48,156 nucleotides of DNA. It comes from a virus. The notes beneath the pieces are model-generated. The model was not told the DNA's origin, made no database searches, and saw only the letters and a list, made by a program, of their open reading frames with translations. The position numbers and the translations under genes are program-made. Below, one piece after another: positions 1 to 7,701 of this stretch. Position 1 is the stretch's first letter. Every line of letters starts with the position of its first letter. Location: IMG/VR virus record IMGVR_UViG_3300045973_000083, positions 1 to 48,156 of that record; one strand, written 5' to 3'.

Positions 1-69
1 AATTTCATTAAATCCTTCGAACATGTCCCTTTCAGATTTAATTGATTCGAATATGTTAACTAATTTCAT
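1..69 (-). CDS. Partial hypothetical phage protein (N-terminus only)
   Basis: Only the first 23 residues are inside the window; they begin MKLVNIFESIKSERD. The ATG shares its A with the TAA stop of the upstream gp25-like gene (TAATG), which suggests translational coupling in the baseplate operon. The short sequence cannot be assigned. Its first residues contain I-F-E followed by S, and two other proteins of this window (at 30143 and 35258) also have an I-x-E tripeptide within their first eight residues. The next gene after gp25 in T4-like clusters is often a baseplate wedge protein, but the visible part does not show this. Confidence 0.6.
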   Translation of the reverse strand, partial: MKLVNIFESIKSERDMFEGFNEI

Positions 70-518
70 TATATATTAAGAATTATAAAATCTGAAGTGG
101 TAAATGCTCCATTATTTACGGTGTAATCGATTTTCACCTTAGCTGTATATGGTTTTGTTGATCCATCTGATACTCGGAATAATCTCTCATCTTCTAATTG
201 TTGCATGGATGTTACTGTATCCGGGTCATCTTCAGCATTTACTACCGTTATTGAATTTACGTCTAAATTTGGAATGTATGTCTTTATTGTTTCCCTAATT
301 TCATCTTCAATATGATTAAAGGTAACTGCATCGTTTTGATCGAAAATATATTCATATAACCTAGTACCAAAGTCAGGTAGAAAATATCTTGATCCTTTTC
401 TGGTCAATAAAAGGTGAATAAGGTCAGCTCTTACTTCTCTCTCGGGGGTGTTAGTCATTCTAACATAATTTCCGAGTTCACTATCCCTAAATGGAAAATC
501 TATACCATATGTACTCAT
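69..518 (-). CDS. Baseplate wedge protein, gp25-like
   Basis: This 149-residue protein belongs to the gp25/GPW baseplate wedge family, which has a lysozyme-like fold and joins the inner baseplate to the sheath. The family signature is near the N-terminus: N-T-P-E-R-E-V-R, then LIHLLLTRKGSRYFLPDFGTR and LYEYIFD, which initiates sheath assembly in relatives. The length is close to T4 gp25 (132 aa). The C-terminal half carries the usual beta-strand region, ending in DYTVNNGAF. The ATG is preceded by TTTGAT and no Shine-Dalgarno sequence; an ATATTTAT motif ends 5 nt upstream. Its stop overlaps the start of the next gene. It is separated from the RNR gene by a terminator and therefore probably belongs to a late unit of its own. 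Confidence 0.9.
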   Translation of the reverse strand: MSTYGIDFPFRDSELGNYVRMTNTPEREVRADLIHLLLTRKGSRYFLPDFGTRLYEYIFDQNDAVTFNHIEDEIRETIKTYIPNLDVNSITVVNAEDDPDTVTSMQQLEDERLFRVSDGSTKPYTAKVKIDYTVNNGAFTTSDFIILNI

Positions 519-523
519 ATCAA

Positions 524-531
524 ATAAATAT
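524..531 (-). promoter_or_regulatory. Putative late promoter motif ATATTTAT upstream of gp25
   Basis: The coding strand reads ATATTTAT, ending 5 nt before the ATG. The same 8-mer precedes most virion gene units of this window. If it works as a -10 element the transcript would start at or next to the ATG. Confidence 0.55.
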
Positions 532-552
532 ACTGAAATCTAAAATGATATT

Positions 553-591
553 AAATAAAAAAAGTCCACACATTTGATTGTGCGGACTTTG
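553..591 (-). terminator. Rho-independent terminator after RNR
   Basis: A 12-bp hairpin (AAAGTCCACACA, 562-573, with TGTGCGGACTTT, 580-591, one A/C mismatch) has a 6-nt loop. On the minus strand it is followed by a U-rich run. It lies just past the RNR stop and separates the replication block from gp25. Confidence 0.8.
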
Positions 592-612
592 ATAGGACAA
601 ACTCCTATATAT

Positions 613-3516
613 TTACTTTATGGGGCAGGCACCACTTGAACATTCTTGCATGTCCATATCCTCTTCATTAACTTCAACCGACGTAATCGGATTGGTTTTT
701 GATACCATTTCTTCGTACACTTCTTTTGATATTGTTTCGTATGGTGCTTGAACAAATCCATGACCATGATACAATAAAAATGAAATAGATTTGATTTCAT
801 TTCTGAAATGTTCCCGGAGATATTGTTTGATATCGTCAAGATCCTCCAATTTATAATAAACAGTACAACTTACTGAATTATCTGACCATTCACGTTGTAT
901 TCTTCTGATCATATCAATTTGTTCTCTCCATCCATAATCTGCTGCAACCGGCGTTGTTTCAGGAACTTTACATGGAAATGATATAACCATTGTTGATCTA
1001 TCATCTGACCCATCGATTCTTTTATTATATTCAAGTGGGTAACCGTTTTTTCTACAAACTTCAACTAATGGTGATTGGGTAGAGATTCTCACACGTCTTA
1101 TATAATATGGGCCAGCGGGATTTGGATGAACCCCGGGGGTTACACCGGCTAATAAACTCACAGTACCACTCGGTTTAACCGTGGTTAACTTAATACTTGG
1201 CGGAAATCCATGAGCAAGAGAATAGTGAACGTCAAAATCTCTCAACCAAAGATATGCGTCATTTAACCAACTTCTTTGTTCATCAGTTGCTTGTAATATC
1301 CCGGACATTCCAATTCCCATTCTCATATTCTTATTAACAATTGCTTCGGTTTCTTTAAGTGAACATGGTAATGATAATGAATGTTTATTCATACGGTATG
1401 TGTACATTAACACTTCCAAAAGTTCATTGTAGTTTGAAATATTAGGTAAGAACACTTCAGACAAACAACAAGTTTCATAATTATTTAAACCTTGTTCAGC
1501 ACAATTTGAAACACTAAGACCACCAGTCCAATATGTGTGAGAATTATTATCAACCGTAATATCAAATACCTCAAATTCACCCAAATATTCTGTTTCATTT
1601 TTTGATGTATATGTTTCAGATTTATTTCCCTTATAATTATTACTTGATTCAATAATCTTTTCATTTTTGTATTTTTGTATAAACCCAATAAGATTATTAA
1701 ATATCATAAAATCTTTTGTTATATTTACATCATACGATTCTTTAGATTTATATTTACCATTTTTAAATTGTACAATTTTTTCATTATTTGTTGTAATATA
1801 TGATCTTATACCTATTGATGATAACATTTGCTGAACTTGTCTCGATAATTTCTTTGATGCTGTTTTATATGTTATTCGACAACTATTACCATGTTGAGAA
1901 ATAACAGAACCGTCTGCCGAATAAAGACCTCTTAATAATGATAATGTTGTTTTTAAATCTTTTAAATAATATCTTTCCGGTATAATTATATCATATGCTT
2001 TCAATTTTTCTTCTGACGTAATAGACGTTTCAACATTAAAATCTTCTCTATTATTTCCTTTTCCAAATCTATTTTTTATTAAATGTGATATTTCTGAGGT
2101 AAAATAATCTTGATCGTTGCAACCTATCACTAAACATGGATATGTATATGTTCTATCTTTCATTTTTTTATGATATCCATCACCTAAAAATAAACCATCC
2201 ATTATAATTTGATTATCAAAATCACATTTATTTTGAGGATTTCCTCCAATCGTTAAAATAGATTCTGCATCCTTAATTTCAATTTTGCCATCTGGTGTGT
2301 CAACTTTATGGTTTTCTGTACCAACAAAAACTCCACCGGTAGTATAATGATTATATACTGGTTTAATTCCGGTAGACCATTTATTTAAAATTTTTGTCCA
2401 ACCTTCTTTAGACCAAATTTCATCGCCAACATTTATTTCATCAAATAATTTTACACCATCCTTAGTTAATAATGTGGCAAATCCGGGTTGACATGGGTTA
2501 AAACCTTCAACATCTGGGTCTGGATATTGAGTTTCACCGGTTCTTCCGATTGTTCTCGATAATTCCAAATTAATTAAACCAAAAGGTTCACCTTGATTGT
2601 AAGTATCCCAGAATTCGTTAGGAATATCGTCAATATTTTCCGGGGTAACTATTGAGTTATTACTCATTACTCTCCAATTAGGTATTTGTCCTAAATCCCA
2701 TCTTTTTGATTTCAAGAAGTCCAAATCATCATAATCGCCAATGGCTATTTGTGCTGAACGACGAACATTTCCTGAAACGACAATTGCTCCGATTATATTC
2801 ATTATATCGAGACAATCTATCGGTCTAAGTTTCTTATTTGCTCTTGAATTTAAGATTTTATGAATCTCATTTATACCCCAACAAAGATCTTCTGGCCCGG
2901 AAGCAGTTCCTCCGAATCCTTTGATTACAGCACCTTTTGACCTGATACAAACAGTCGAATATGTAAAACCATTGTCCTGACTATAAAAATGTGCCTTTAA
3001 TACTTTTCCAAGTAATTTAACCCAACCCTCCCGGGTGTCTGGTACAATGAAATCAGCGTCGTTGGTATCTTTTCTTTCGATCTTTAATTTTCCTTTTAAT
3101 TTAGGTAATTGATAGACATTTTGTTTCTGAATATTGTATCCAACCCCACTACCTAACATCAACATTTCAAATGCCCATGTAAAGGGTCTAATTGGGTCAT
3201 TTACGACAACGAAAGAACAATTTTGTAGTGATGGTAACCCCAATTTATCAACGGTCTTAGTACCCAATTGCCACATGAAACGACCTGCGGTTGTAAATTT
3301 AAGGTTCATTCTCAATTCGCCATATCGTTGTTTTTCTTCTTCGGTAAATCCTACTTTTAATTGTTTGTCAGATGCGTCAATTTCTCGTTGAACTACTTGC
3401 CAAAATTCCTCGGTTTTTGATGATGGATCTTCCTCTTTTAATCGTCTTGAATAGGTACGTTTAAAGGTAACGTATCCTATCTCCCCCCAAGGGACTTTAA
3501 TATTTCTAAAGCTCAT
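613..3516 (-). CDS. nrdJ: Class II (adenosylcobalamin-dependent) ribonucleotide reductase with intein
   Basis: This enzyme reduces ribonucleotides to deoxyribonucleotides for phage DNA synthesis. The precursor is 967 aa; removing the 330-aa intein (residues 342-671) leaves about 637 aa, shorter than Lactobacillus RTPR (739 aa). Class-typical segments are visible: the first redox cysteine in LQNCSFV (C100), SGNVRRSAQIAIGD (about 248-261), NP-C-AEQ formed across the splice junction (radical cysteine C672, glutamate E674), NNYETCC (C683, partner redox cysteine, 11 residues after the radical cysteine as in RTPR C408/C419), and KPSGTVSLLAGVTPGVHP (781-798). The tail ends C-SSGA-C-PIK, the usual swinging redox pair. 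No small-subunit or activase gene is nearby, which fits a B12-type enzyme, although B12 use itself is inferred. The start has no Shine-Dalgarno sequence. A terminator follows. Confidence 0.88.
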   Translation of the reverse strand: MSFRNIKVPWGEIGYVTFKRTYSRRLKEEDPSSKTEEFWQVVQREIDASDKQLKVGFTEEEKQRYGELRMNLKFTTAGRFMWQLGTKTVDKLGLPSLQNCSFVVVNDPIRPFTWAFEMLMLGSGVGYNIQKQNVYQLPKLKGKLKIERKDTNDADFIVPDTREGWVKLLGKVLKAHFYSQDNGFTYSTVCIRSKGAVIKGFGGTASGPEDLCWGINEIHKILNSRANKKLRPIDCLDIMNIIGAIVVSGNVRRSAQIAIGDYDDLDFLKSKRWDLGQIPNWRVMSNNSIVTPENIDDIPNEFWDTYNQGEPFGLINLELSRTIGRTGETQYPDPDVEGFNPCQPGFATLLTKDGVKLFDEINVGDEIWSKEGWTKILNKWSTGIKPVYNHYTTGGVFVGTENHKVDTPDGKIEIKDAESILTIGGNPQNKCDFDNQIIMDGLFLGDGYHKKMKDRTYTYPCLVIGCNDQDYFTSEISHLIKNRFGKGNNREDFNVETSITSEEKLKAYDIIIPERYYLKDLKTTLSLLRGLYSADGSVISQHGNSCRITYKTASKKLSRQVQQMLSSIGIRSYITTNNEKIVQFKNGKYKSKESYDVNITKDFMIFNNLIGFIQKYKNEKIIESSNNYKGNKSETYTSKNETEYLGEFEVFDITVDNNSHTYWTGGLSVSNCAEQGLNNYETCCLSEVFLPNISNYNELLEVLMYTYRMNKHSLSLPCSLKETEAIVNKNMRMGIGMSGILQATDEQRSWLNDAYLWLRDFDVHYSLAHGFPPSIKLTTVKPSGTVSLLAGVTPGVHPNPAGPYYIRRVRISTQSPLVEVCRKNGYPLEYNKRIDGSDDRSTMVISFPCKVPETTPVAADYGWREQIDMIRRIQREWSDNSVSCTVYYKLEDLDDIKQYLREHFRNEIKSISFLLYHGHGFVQAPYETISKEVYEEMVSKTNPITSVEVNEEDMDMQECSSGACPIK
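1504..2493 (-). other. Intein with LAGLIDADG homing endonuclease inside RNR
   Basis: The intein is 330 residues. It starts at C342 (CQPGFATLLTKDGVKLF, block A), has block B around GTENHKVDTPDG (399-410), and ends with HTYWTGGLSVSN followed by the +1 cysteine C672. The terminal Asn and +1 Cys are the canonical splicing residues, although the penultimate position is Ser rather than the usual His. Two dodecapeptide motifs, MDGLFLGDGY (439-448) and LLRGLYSADGS (528-538), mark a double-motif LAGLIDADG (DOD) endonuclease that is probably intact. Splicing would rejoin NP with CAEQ at the catalytic cysteine. No stop or frameshift interrupts it. Confidence 0.92.
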
Positions 3517-3536
3517 AATGTGATTTGTTTAATAAT

Positions 3537-4967
3537 TTATTGTGTATCTTGTGCGGATTGTTTTAGTTTGTAGGCCGCAAAGTCTTCTTCTCTTTTTTTA
3601 CGTTCAAGTTGTTCTTTAAACACGTCATGAGCCCGGTTTTTCTTTTCTTCCTGTTTTCCTTCATTAAAACCAAGCATAGTATTTTGAATGTCAGTATCGA
3701 TAACAAGAAATTCATTATCAAACGTACAATTTGCAAATACGATTCCATCCGGGCCAATCCGTGATTTAAGTAATGTAACGGTTGCAATTTTATGTTCTTT
3801 TTGTTCCAAAGTTTTACCTATTGAAATAACCACATGACCAATTTGTGCTTTCTTAATAGAACCGCCCATTTGATCAGTAGTAACTACTTCAGATGCAATT
3901 GATGCACGATTACCTTGTGTTGCAATCCATATCGCAATGTTAAATTCATCACACATGGATTCAAGTTGTCTCATGACCGCTCCTTCACCTTTCCATTCTT
4001 CGTCATAAACGGCACCTTCACTTGAAATACAATCGACATAATCTATAAGAAGTAAATCGAGTTTATCACCCTCGGCTAACATTTTTCTTATTTTGTTTTT
4101 AATGTCGGATACGGTTGTTCCGAAACTTGGGAGTTTTAAAAGTTTTAATGAACCGGTTGATCTCTCTTGTGCCGCTTCAACTTTCATTTTCACCTCATCA
4201 GCTCTGAATGGTTGTTCGTTAGGGGTAATTTCTGTCCAAATACAATAATGCTTTCTGAGAATATTATTAGTATTATCTTCGAAAAACACTTGTAGTACAT
4301 GGGCACCATCATTATATCCAGAATTACCTATTTTAGTAATCATAGTTGTTTTACCAACCCCAGTCGGAGCTAATATAACACCGAATTCACCCCTACTTAA
4401 TCCCCCATTTAATAAACGGTCGATTCCGGAAACACCGGTAGGTATGGGTTTTCTTGAGTCAGCTTGTAATGCATCCAAAATATCAAAGAAAGCGTCCCGG
4501 GCATCATCAACTGCAACACCAACACTAAGAGCCCGTTGAATAATTGATTCAACCTCTTTGTATTTATCAAAATCGCCTTGTGCCATAATACCCTCAACGT
4601 CTTTTATAGCCTTTTTCAACACTTGTTGTTTACAAAAGTTGAGAGCGAGATCTTTAATCTTAGATGGATTTTCAACCTCATGGGTTTTAATTGATTCTAA
4701 AGTATCAAGATGTATTTGATATGTTGTTTCTTTAATATTTTCACTTTTTATCTTATGTTCCAACGTAATATATCCGGTGGATTCATTGGGATATAGGGTA
4801 TGCATTTCCTTAATGTTCTGCATAAGGTAACGGAAGTACGGCCCGTCAAAGTACGTACTTTCCATTACATCGATAATTGTAGATCCAAATTTTTTATCTT
4901 CAATAATCGTTTTTAAGAGCGACATTTGAAATGTTTGACCTAAATGGCCAAAATTCTTTTCATCCAT
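3537..4967 (-). CDS. Replicative DNA helicase, DnaB/gp41 family
   Basis: This is the hexameric 5'-3' fork helicase, the counterpart of T4 gp41 (475 aa, against 476 aa here). The N-terminal domain (about 1-150) is followed by the RecA-like domain, which begins IPTGVSGIDRLLNGGLSRGE (175-194). The Walker A motif is APTGVGKTT (200-208). The Walker B motif is LDLLLIDYVD (303-312). WIATQGNRAS and MGGSIKKAQIGHVVISI are the DnaB motifs that sense nucleotide and carry the arginine-finger region. The C-terminus is rich in K and E (KKREEDFAAYKLK) and may be a coiled contact surface. The start is one of the few with a good purine-rich site (AGGAAAAGGA) 5-8 nt upstream. It lies between an unknown gene and RNR in the replication operon; a separate primase is not visible in the window. 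Confidence 0.93.
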   Translation of the reverse strand: MDEKNFGHLGQTFQMSLLKTIIEDKKFGSTIIDVMESTYFDGPYFRYLMQNIKEMHTLYPNESTGYITLEHKIKSENIKETTYQIHLDTLESIKTHEVENPSKIKDLALNFCKQQVLKKAIKDVEGIMAQGDFDKYKEVESIIQRALSVGVAVDDARDAFFDILDALQADSRKPIPTGVSGIDRLLNGGLSRGEFGVILAPTGVGKTTMITKIGNSGYNDGAHVLQVFFEDNTNNILRKHYCIWTEITPNEQPFRADEVKMKVEAAQERSTGSLKLLKLPSFGTTVSDIKNKIRKMLAEGDKLDLLLIDYVDCISSEGAVYDEEWKGEGAVMRQLESMCDEFNIAIWIATQGNRASIASEVVTTDQMGGSIKKAQIGHVVISIGKTLEQKEHKIATVTLLKSRIGPDGIVFANCTFDNEFLVIDTDIQNTMLGFNEGKQEEKKNRAHDVFKEQLERKKREEDFAAYKLKQSAQDTQ

Positions 4968-4991
4968 AAAATTCCTTTTCCTTTTTAGTTT

Positions 4992-5447
4992 TTATAATTC
5001 TTCGTACTGAAGATAAGCTGTCTCTAATTCTTCTGAAGAAAGGACATCGGTTAAATCAGCAAGAATTCGTCTTATTTTGGTTCTGATATTTACCGAGTAC
5101 CTAGCCTTGGGATGGAAGTACTGGGCGGGAAATATCCTAGAAATAAATACTTCGTCGCCGAGTTTAATTTCAAGCAAATAGTTCTCTTCTCGACTAATTT
5201 CTGATGCGGGTAAAACCTCTATATCGGTAAAATAACCGAGATTTTCACTCATATATTCCAAACTTTTTAGTTTTAAATCTTCCGAAATTTCTTCGCAGAT
5301 TTCTTGTGTACAATAGTACAAATCTAATGATCTTCTCGACTTCGGGTTATAATCCTTAACGTTGAAAAATCTTTGGATAATGATGTTCTTTTCCAAAGTT
5401 AATATGAATTCGAACTTACTAATTTCGGGTATGTATTCTGTTGCCAT
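4992..5447 (-). CDS. Conserved-context hypothetical protein with internal duplication
   Basis: I do not recognise this 151-residue protein. It has two similar halves. Residues about 11-58 (FEFILTLEKNIIIQRFFNV, then YNPKSRRSLDL, then a helix) match residues about 89-135 (YLLEIKLGDEVFISRIFPA, then YFHPKARYSVNI, then a helix). Each half reads hydrophobic strand, acidic turn, I-x-R-x-F, Y-x-P-K-(S/A)-R-x-S and an amphipathic helix. No catalytic motif is seen. It sits between the RNase H-like exonuclease and the gp41-like helicase with gaps of about 20 nt, so a replication-accessory role (for example a helicase or recombination mediator) is plausible but unproven. The start lacks a Shine-Dalgarno sequence (AAATAAACAAATGG). 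Confidence 0.75.
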   Translation of the reverse strand: MATEYIPEISKFEFILTLEKNIIIQRFFNVKDYNPKSRRSLDLYYCTQEICEEISEDLKLKSLEYMSENLGYFTDIEVLPASEISREENYLLEIKLGDEVFISRIFPAQYFHPKARYSVNIRTKIRRILADLTDVLSSEELETAYLQYEEL

Positions 5448-5467
5448 TTGTTTATTTTTTAGTTATG

Positions 5468-6499
5468 TTATTTTATTGCTAATCGTTCGTTTTTATTTTT
5501 TGATAAACAATTATTTTTCTCTTTTCTTGTTAATTTGAGGAACGGATTTAAGAATTTTATCCAAGCATCCTCGTATTTTGGAAGGACATTAAATATTCCG
5601 TCACTCATCATCATTTTCATGGTATTTTTGTATGAACGGCCTTCCGGATCTAAAACATCATTGAATAATAGCAATATGTTTTCTTTTGCTTCATCAGTTA
5701 AAATTGGATTGGTTAAGTTAACTAGTTTATTATTGGTCGCGTAAAATTCTTCACCTAACATTCCACGTTTTGTTGTCCCGGTTACTAAATTTTGTAGTAA
5801 CTTGTTCTCATGGTTTTGTTCGAAGAGATAGAGAGTTTTGTTCCTAATATAATCCAAAGTTAAAACTTGGGTTTTTATTTCAGGAAAAAGTTCGATAATT
5901 TTTTTGATTCCCAGACCCTTTATTCCGGGGATGTTGTCCGAATGATCATTACACAACATTTTCACCAGATATACATTATCTACTAAAATTGTTTCATGCT
6001 CAAACTCAATTGGATCTTTTGGTTTATAAAATTTTCTGTGTATTGGATTGTAAATGGTGGTTTCAAGAGAAACAAGCTGTGTTAAGTCACCGTCAGATGA
6101 AAATACAATCTTTTTTTCACCTTTTGAATTTTGTACGTAATATGCAATACCGTCATCTGATTCACAATAATCAAACTCACCTTGACGGATAAATAATTCT
6201 TCAAGATATTGTTTAATTCTGTTTCGTTGATACTGATAGGAGTTAATTTCTTCCTCGGATTTGACTTTGTTTTTACGATTTTCTTTATATTCACTATAAA
6301 TCATCTTACGTGATTTTGATCCATCTAAACCGTCCCAAAATACAACTACTTTATCTACATGATATTCGTCAATAAATTTTCTAAGGATATTGAGGAAATG
6401 GAATATTCCCCCAATATGTGTACCCTTAAAAAAACAATTTTTAACCCCGTAAAAACCTATTGTTAGTAGATTATCACCATCAACAACTAATGTTGCCAT
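5468..6499 (-). CDS. RNase H / 5'-3' exonuclease (FEN family, T4 Rnh-like)
   Basis: This nuclease would remove RNA primers and 5' flaps during lagging-strand synthesis. The metal-binding acidic residues of the FEN/PolI-exonuclease fold are in order: VVDGDN (D7, D9), FWDGLDG (D56), CESDDG (E113, D115, D116), SSDGDLTQL (D136, D138) and NDHSDNIPGIKGLG (D185, D188), the last leading into the helix-3-turn-helix DNA-binding loop. The length of 343 aa is close to T4 RNase H (305 aa). The helical arch sequence SRKMIYSEYKENRK (63-76) is typical. It sits 15 nt downstream of UvsX in the replication operon. The C-terminal stretch RKEKNNCLSKNKNERLAIK is basic. No Shine-Dalgarno sequence precedes the ATG. 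Confidence 0.9.
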   Translation of the reverse strand: MATLVVDGDNLLTIGFYGVKNCFFKGTHIGGIFHFLNILRKFIDEYHVDKVVVFWDGLDGSKSRKMIYSEYKENRKNKVKSEEEINSYQYQRNRIKQYLEELFIRQGEFDYCESDDGIAYYVQNSKGEKKIVFSSDGDLTQLVSLETTIYNPIHRKFYKPKDPIEFEHETILVDNVYLVKMLCNDHSDNIPGIKGLGIKKIIELFPEIKTQVLTLDYIRNKTLYLFEQNHENKLLQNLVTGTTKRGMLGEEFYATNNKLVNLTNPILTDEAKENILLLFNDVLDPEGRSYKNTMKMMMSDGIFNVLPKYEDAWIKFLNPFLKLTRKEKNNCLSKNKNERLAIK

Positions 6500-6514
6500 T
6501 TTTTTTCTTGTTCG

Positions 6515-7537
6515 TTAATCTTCAATTAATATCTCAGCTTCACCGAATTCAATATCATCCGTGTCACTAACTTTTTCGCCAAAGAGAAAACTGAAATACT
6601 CGGCATTATCTTTGTAATACTTTTCTTTTGACTTTTTTTCTTCGTCCGGAGTTGTCATTTTTAAGAACCCATGAGGAGTTACCATAATTTTACAATCAGT
6701 AAATCCACTTCCGTTTACGTGATTTTTAATAATGGAAATTTTAGTTCTACTTCCAAGAAAAATTGTTCTTTTATTTCTTGTGAGTGAAATTTTACTAATT
6801 CCGGCATTTTTTTCATTACCAAATAAAAAAACTAAGGTTGAATTCAACCAAATTGCTTCACCACCCTTAGCTTTAATCTTTGGTTGACCAAATGAATTAT
6901 CTGGCAATTCAACCCATGGTTGGTTTACAATAATTAAAGTATTTGTATGTTTCTTATCTTCTCTTCTCGATCCGGTAATTCTTTGATTAATTCCCATTCC
7001 AATTTTATCAGCTAAAACTCCGGCAGTATGTTGTTTTCCACCCTTACCTTCATATGTCATTTTACATGGCACAGAACCCACAGAATCCCATAAGAAACAT
7101 AAGTCATAGTCTAACTCACCTTTTTCCTGAGAATCCAATAAAAGGTTAATATAATCTGTAATTTGTTCAATATATTGGAAGTCATTGTTAAATAGATAAA
7201 ATCCATCCCAAGTTATACTTCCGGTTGTTGGATCAACTTCCTTTTCACAATCAAGACCCATTATCTTTGCATGAGCAAAATCCCATTTCTGTTCTGTTAT
7301 AATAAAAACAGGTAAAATCCCTTTCTTTTGCGCGTCTGCGGCAGTTTTAAGTAAAGCCGTGGTCTTTCCGGTATCGGAGTGACCGAGAAACATATTTAAA
7401 TGTCCCATAGACGGGCCGGGAATACCGGTAGCATCCAAAAATGCAGTTCCAAGGTCAAAAAACCTATTTTCCTTAAATGCTGCCTCTTTCGAAAATTTCT
7501 TTTTTATGTCTGAAAAACTATTTTTCTTAATAGCCAT
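6515..7537 (-). CDS. uvsX: RecA-like recombinase, UvsX family
   Basis: This is the strand-exchange protein for recombination-dependent replication and repair. The core begins GPSMGHLNMFLGHSDTGKTT (41-60), with Walker A GHSDTGKTT (52-60). FIITEQKWDF supplies the catalytic glutamate region, and LCFLWDSVGSVP is the Walker B strand. NTLIIVNQPW (loop L2 region) and KAKGGEAIWLNSTLVFLF follow as in RecA and UvsX. The 340-aa length is close to T4 UvsX (391 aa). The C-terminus is acidic (DTDDIEFGEAEILIED), as in T4. It is the first gene after the GGACA-repeat region and runs into RNase H. The ATG follows TATATATT without a Shine-Dalgarno sequence. Confidence 0.93.
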   Translation of the reverse strand: MAIKKNSFSDIKKKFSKEAAFKENRFFDLGTAFLDATGIPGPSMGHLNMFLGHSDTGKTTALLKTAADAQKKGILPVFIITEQKWDFAHAKIMGLDCEKEVDPTTGSITWDGFYLFNNDFQYIEQITDYINLLLDSQEKGELDYDLCFLWDSVGSVPCKMTYEGKGGKQHTAGVLADKIGMGINQRITGSRREDKKHTNTLIIVNQPWVELPDNSFGQPKIKAKGGEAIWLNSTLVFLFGNEKNAGISKISLTRNKRTIFLGSRTKISIIKNHVNGSGFTDCKIMVTPHGFLKMTTPDEEKKSKEKYYKDNAEYFSFLFGEKVSDTDDIEFGEAEILIED

Positions 7538-7553
7538 AATATATATGTTGTTA

Positions 7554-7700
7554 ACTTGGACAAAAACTTGGACACCATGTCCAACCTTGTCATTTTATGT
7601 ATGATTTTGTCCAGATACTTGGACATTATCGCTTATTATTTAATAATCAGGACAATAATCGAGGAATTGTGTCCTGATTATTGTCCAGATAGTTGTCCAT
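7554..7700 (-). repeat. Cluster of nine GGACA/TGTCC motifs between SSB and UvsX genes
   Basis: The 164-nt gap between SSB and UvsX holds nine copies of the 5-mer GGACA or its complement. On the plus strand they are TTGGACA at 7556, 7568 and 7619; TGTCC at about 7580, 7609, 7671, 7683 and 7695; and AGGACA at 7649. Several form inverted repeats: TTGGACA-cca-TGTCCAA (7568-7584), TGTCCA-6 nt-TGGACA (7608-7625) and the long hairpin at 7642-7682. No ORF is present. It may be an operator array, a structured leader of uvsX, or the 3' regulatory end of the SSB message. Confidence 0.7.
7642..7682 (-). promoter_or_regulatory. Perfect 13-bp inverted repeat in the SSB-UvsX gap
   Basis: AATAATCAGGACA (7642-7654) pairs perfectly with TGTCCTGATTATT (7670-7682) around a 15-nt loop. 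It is not followed by a clear U-run on either strand, so it is not a standard terminator. It could be an RNA structure bound by a phage protein or a DNA operator. Confidence 0.65.
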
Positions 7701-7701
7701 A

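Noticed and set aside
618-839. 73-residue minus-strand ORF inside RNR
   Set aside because: Alternate-frame shadow of the RNR C-terminus, K-rich and featureless.
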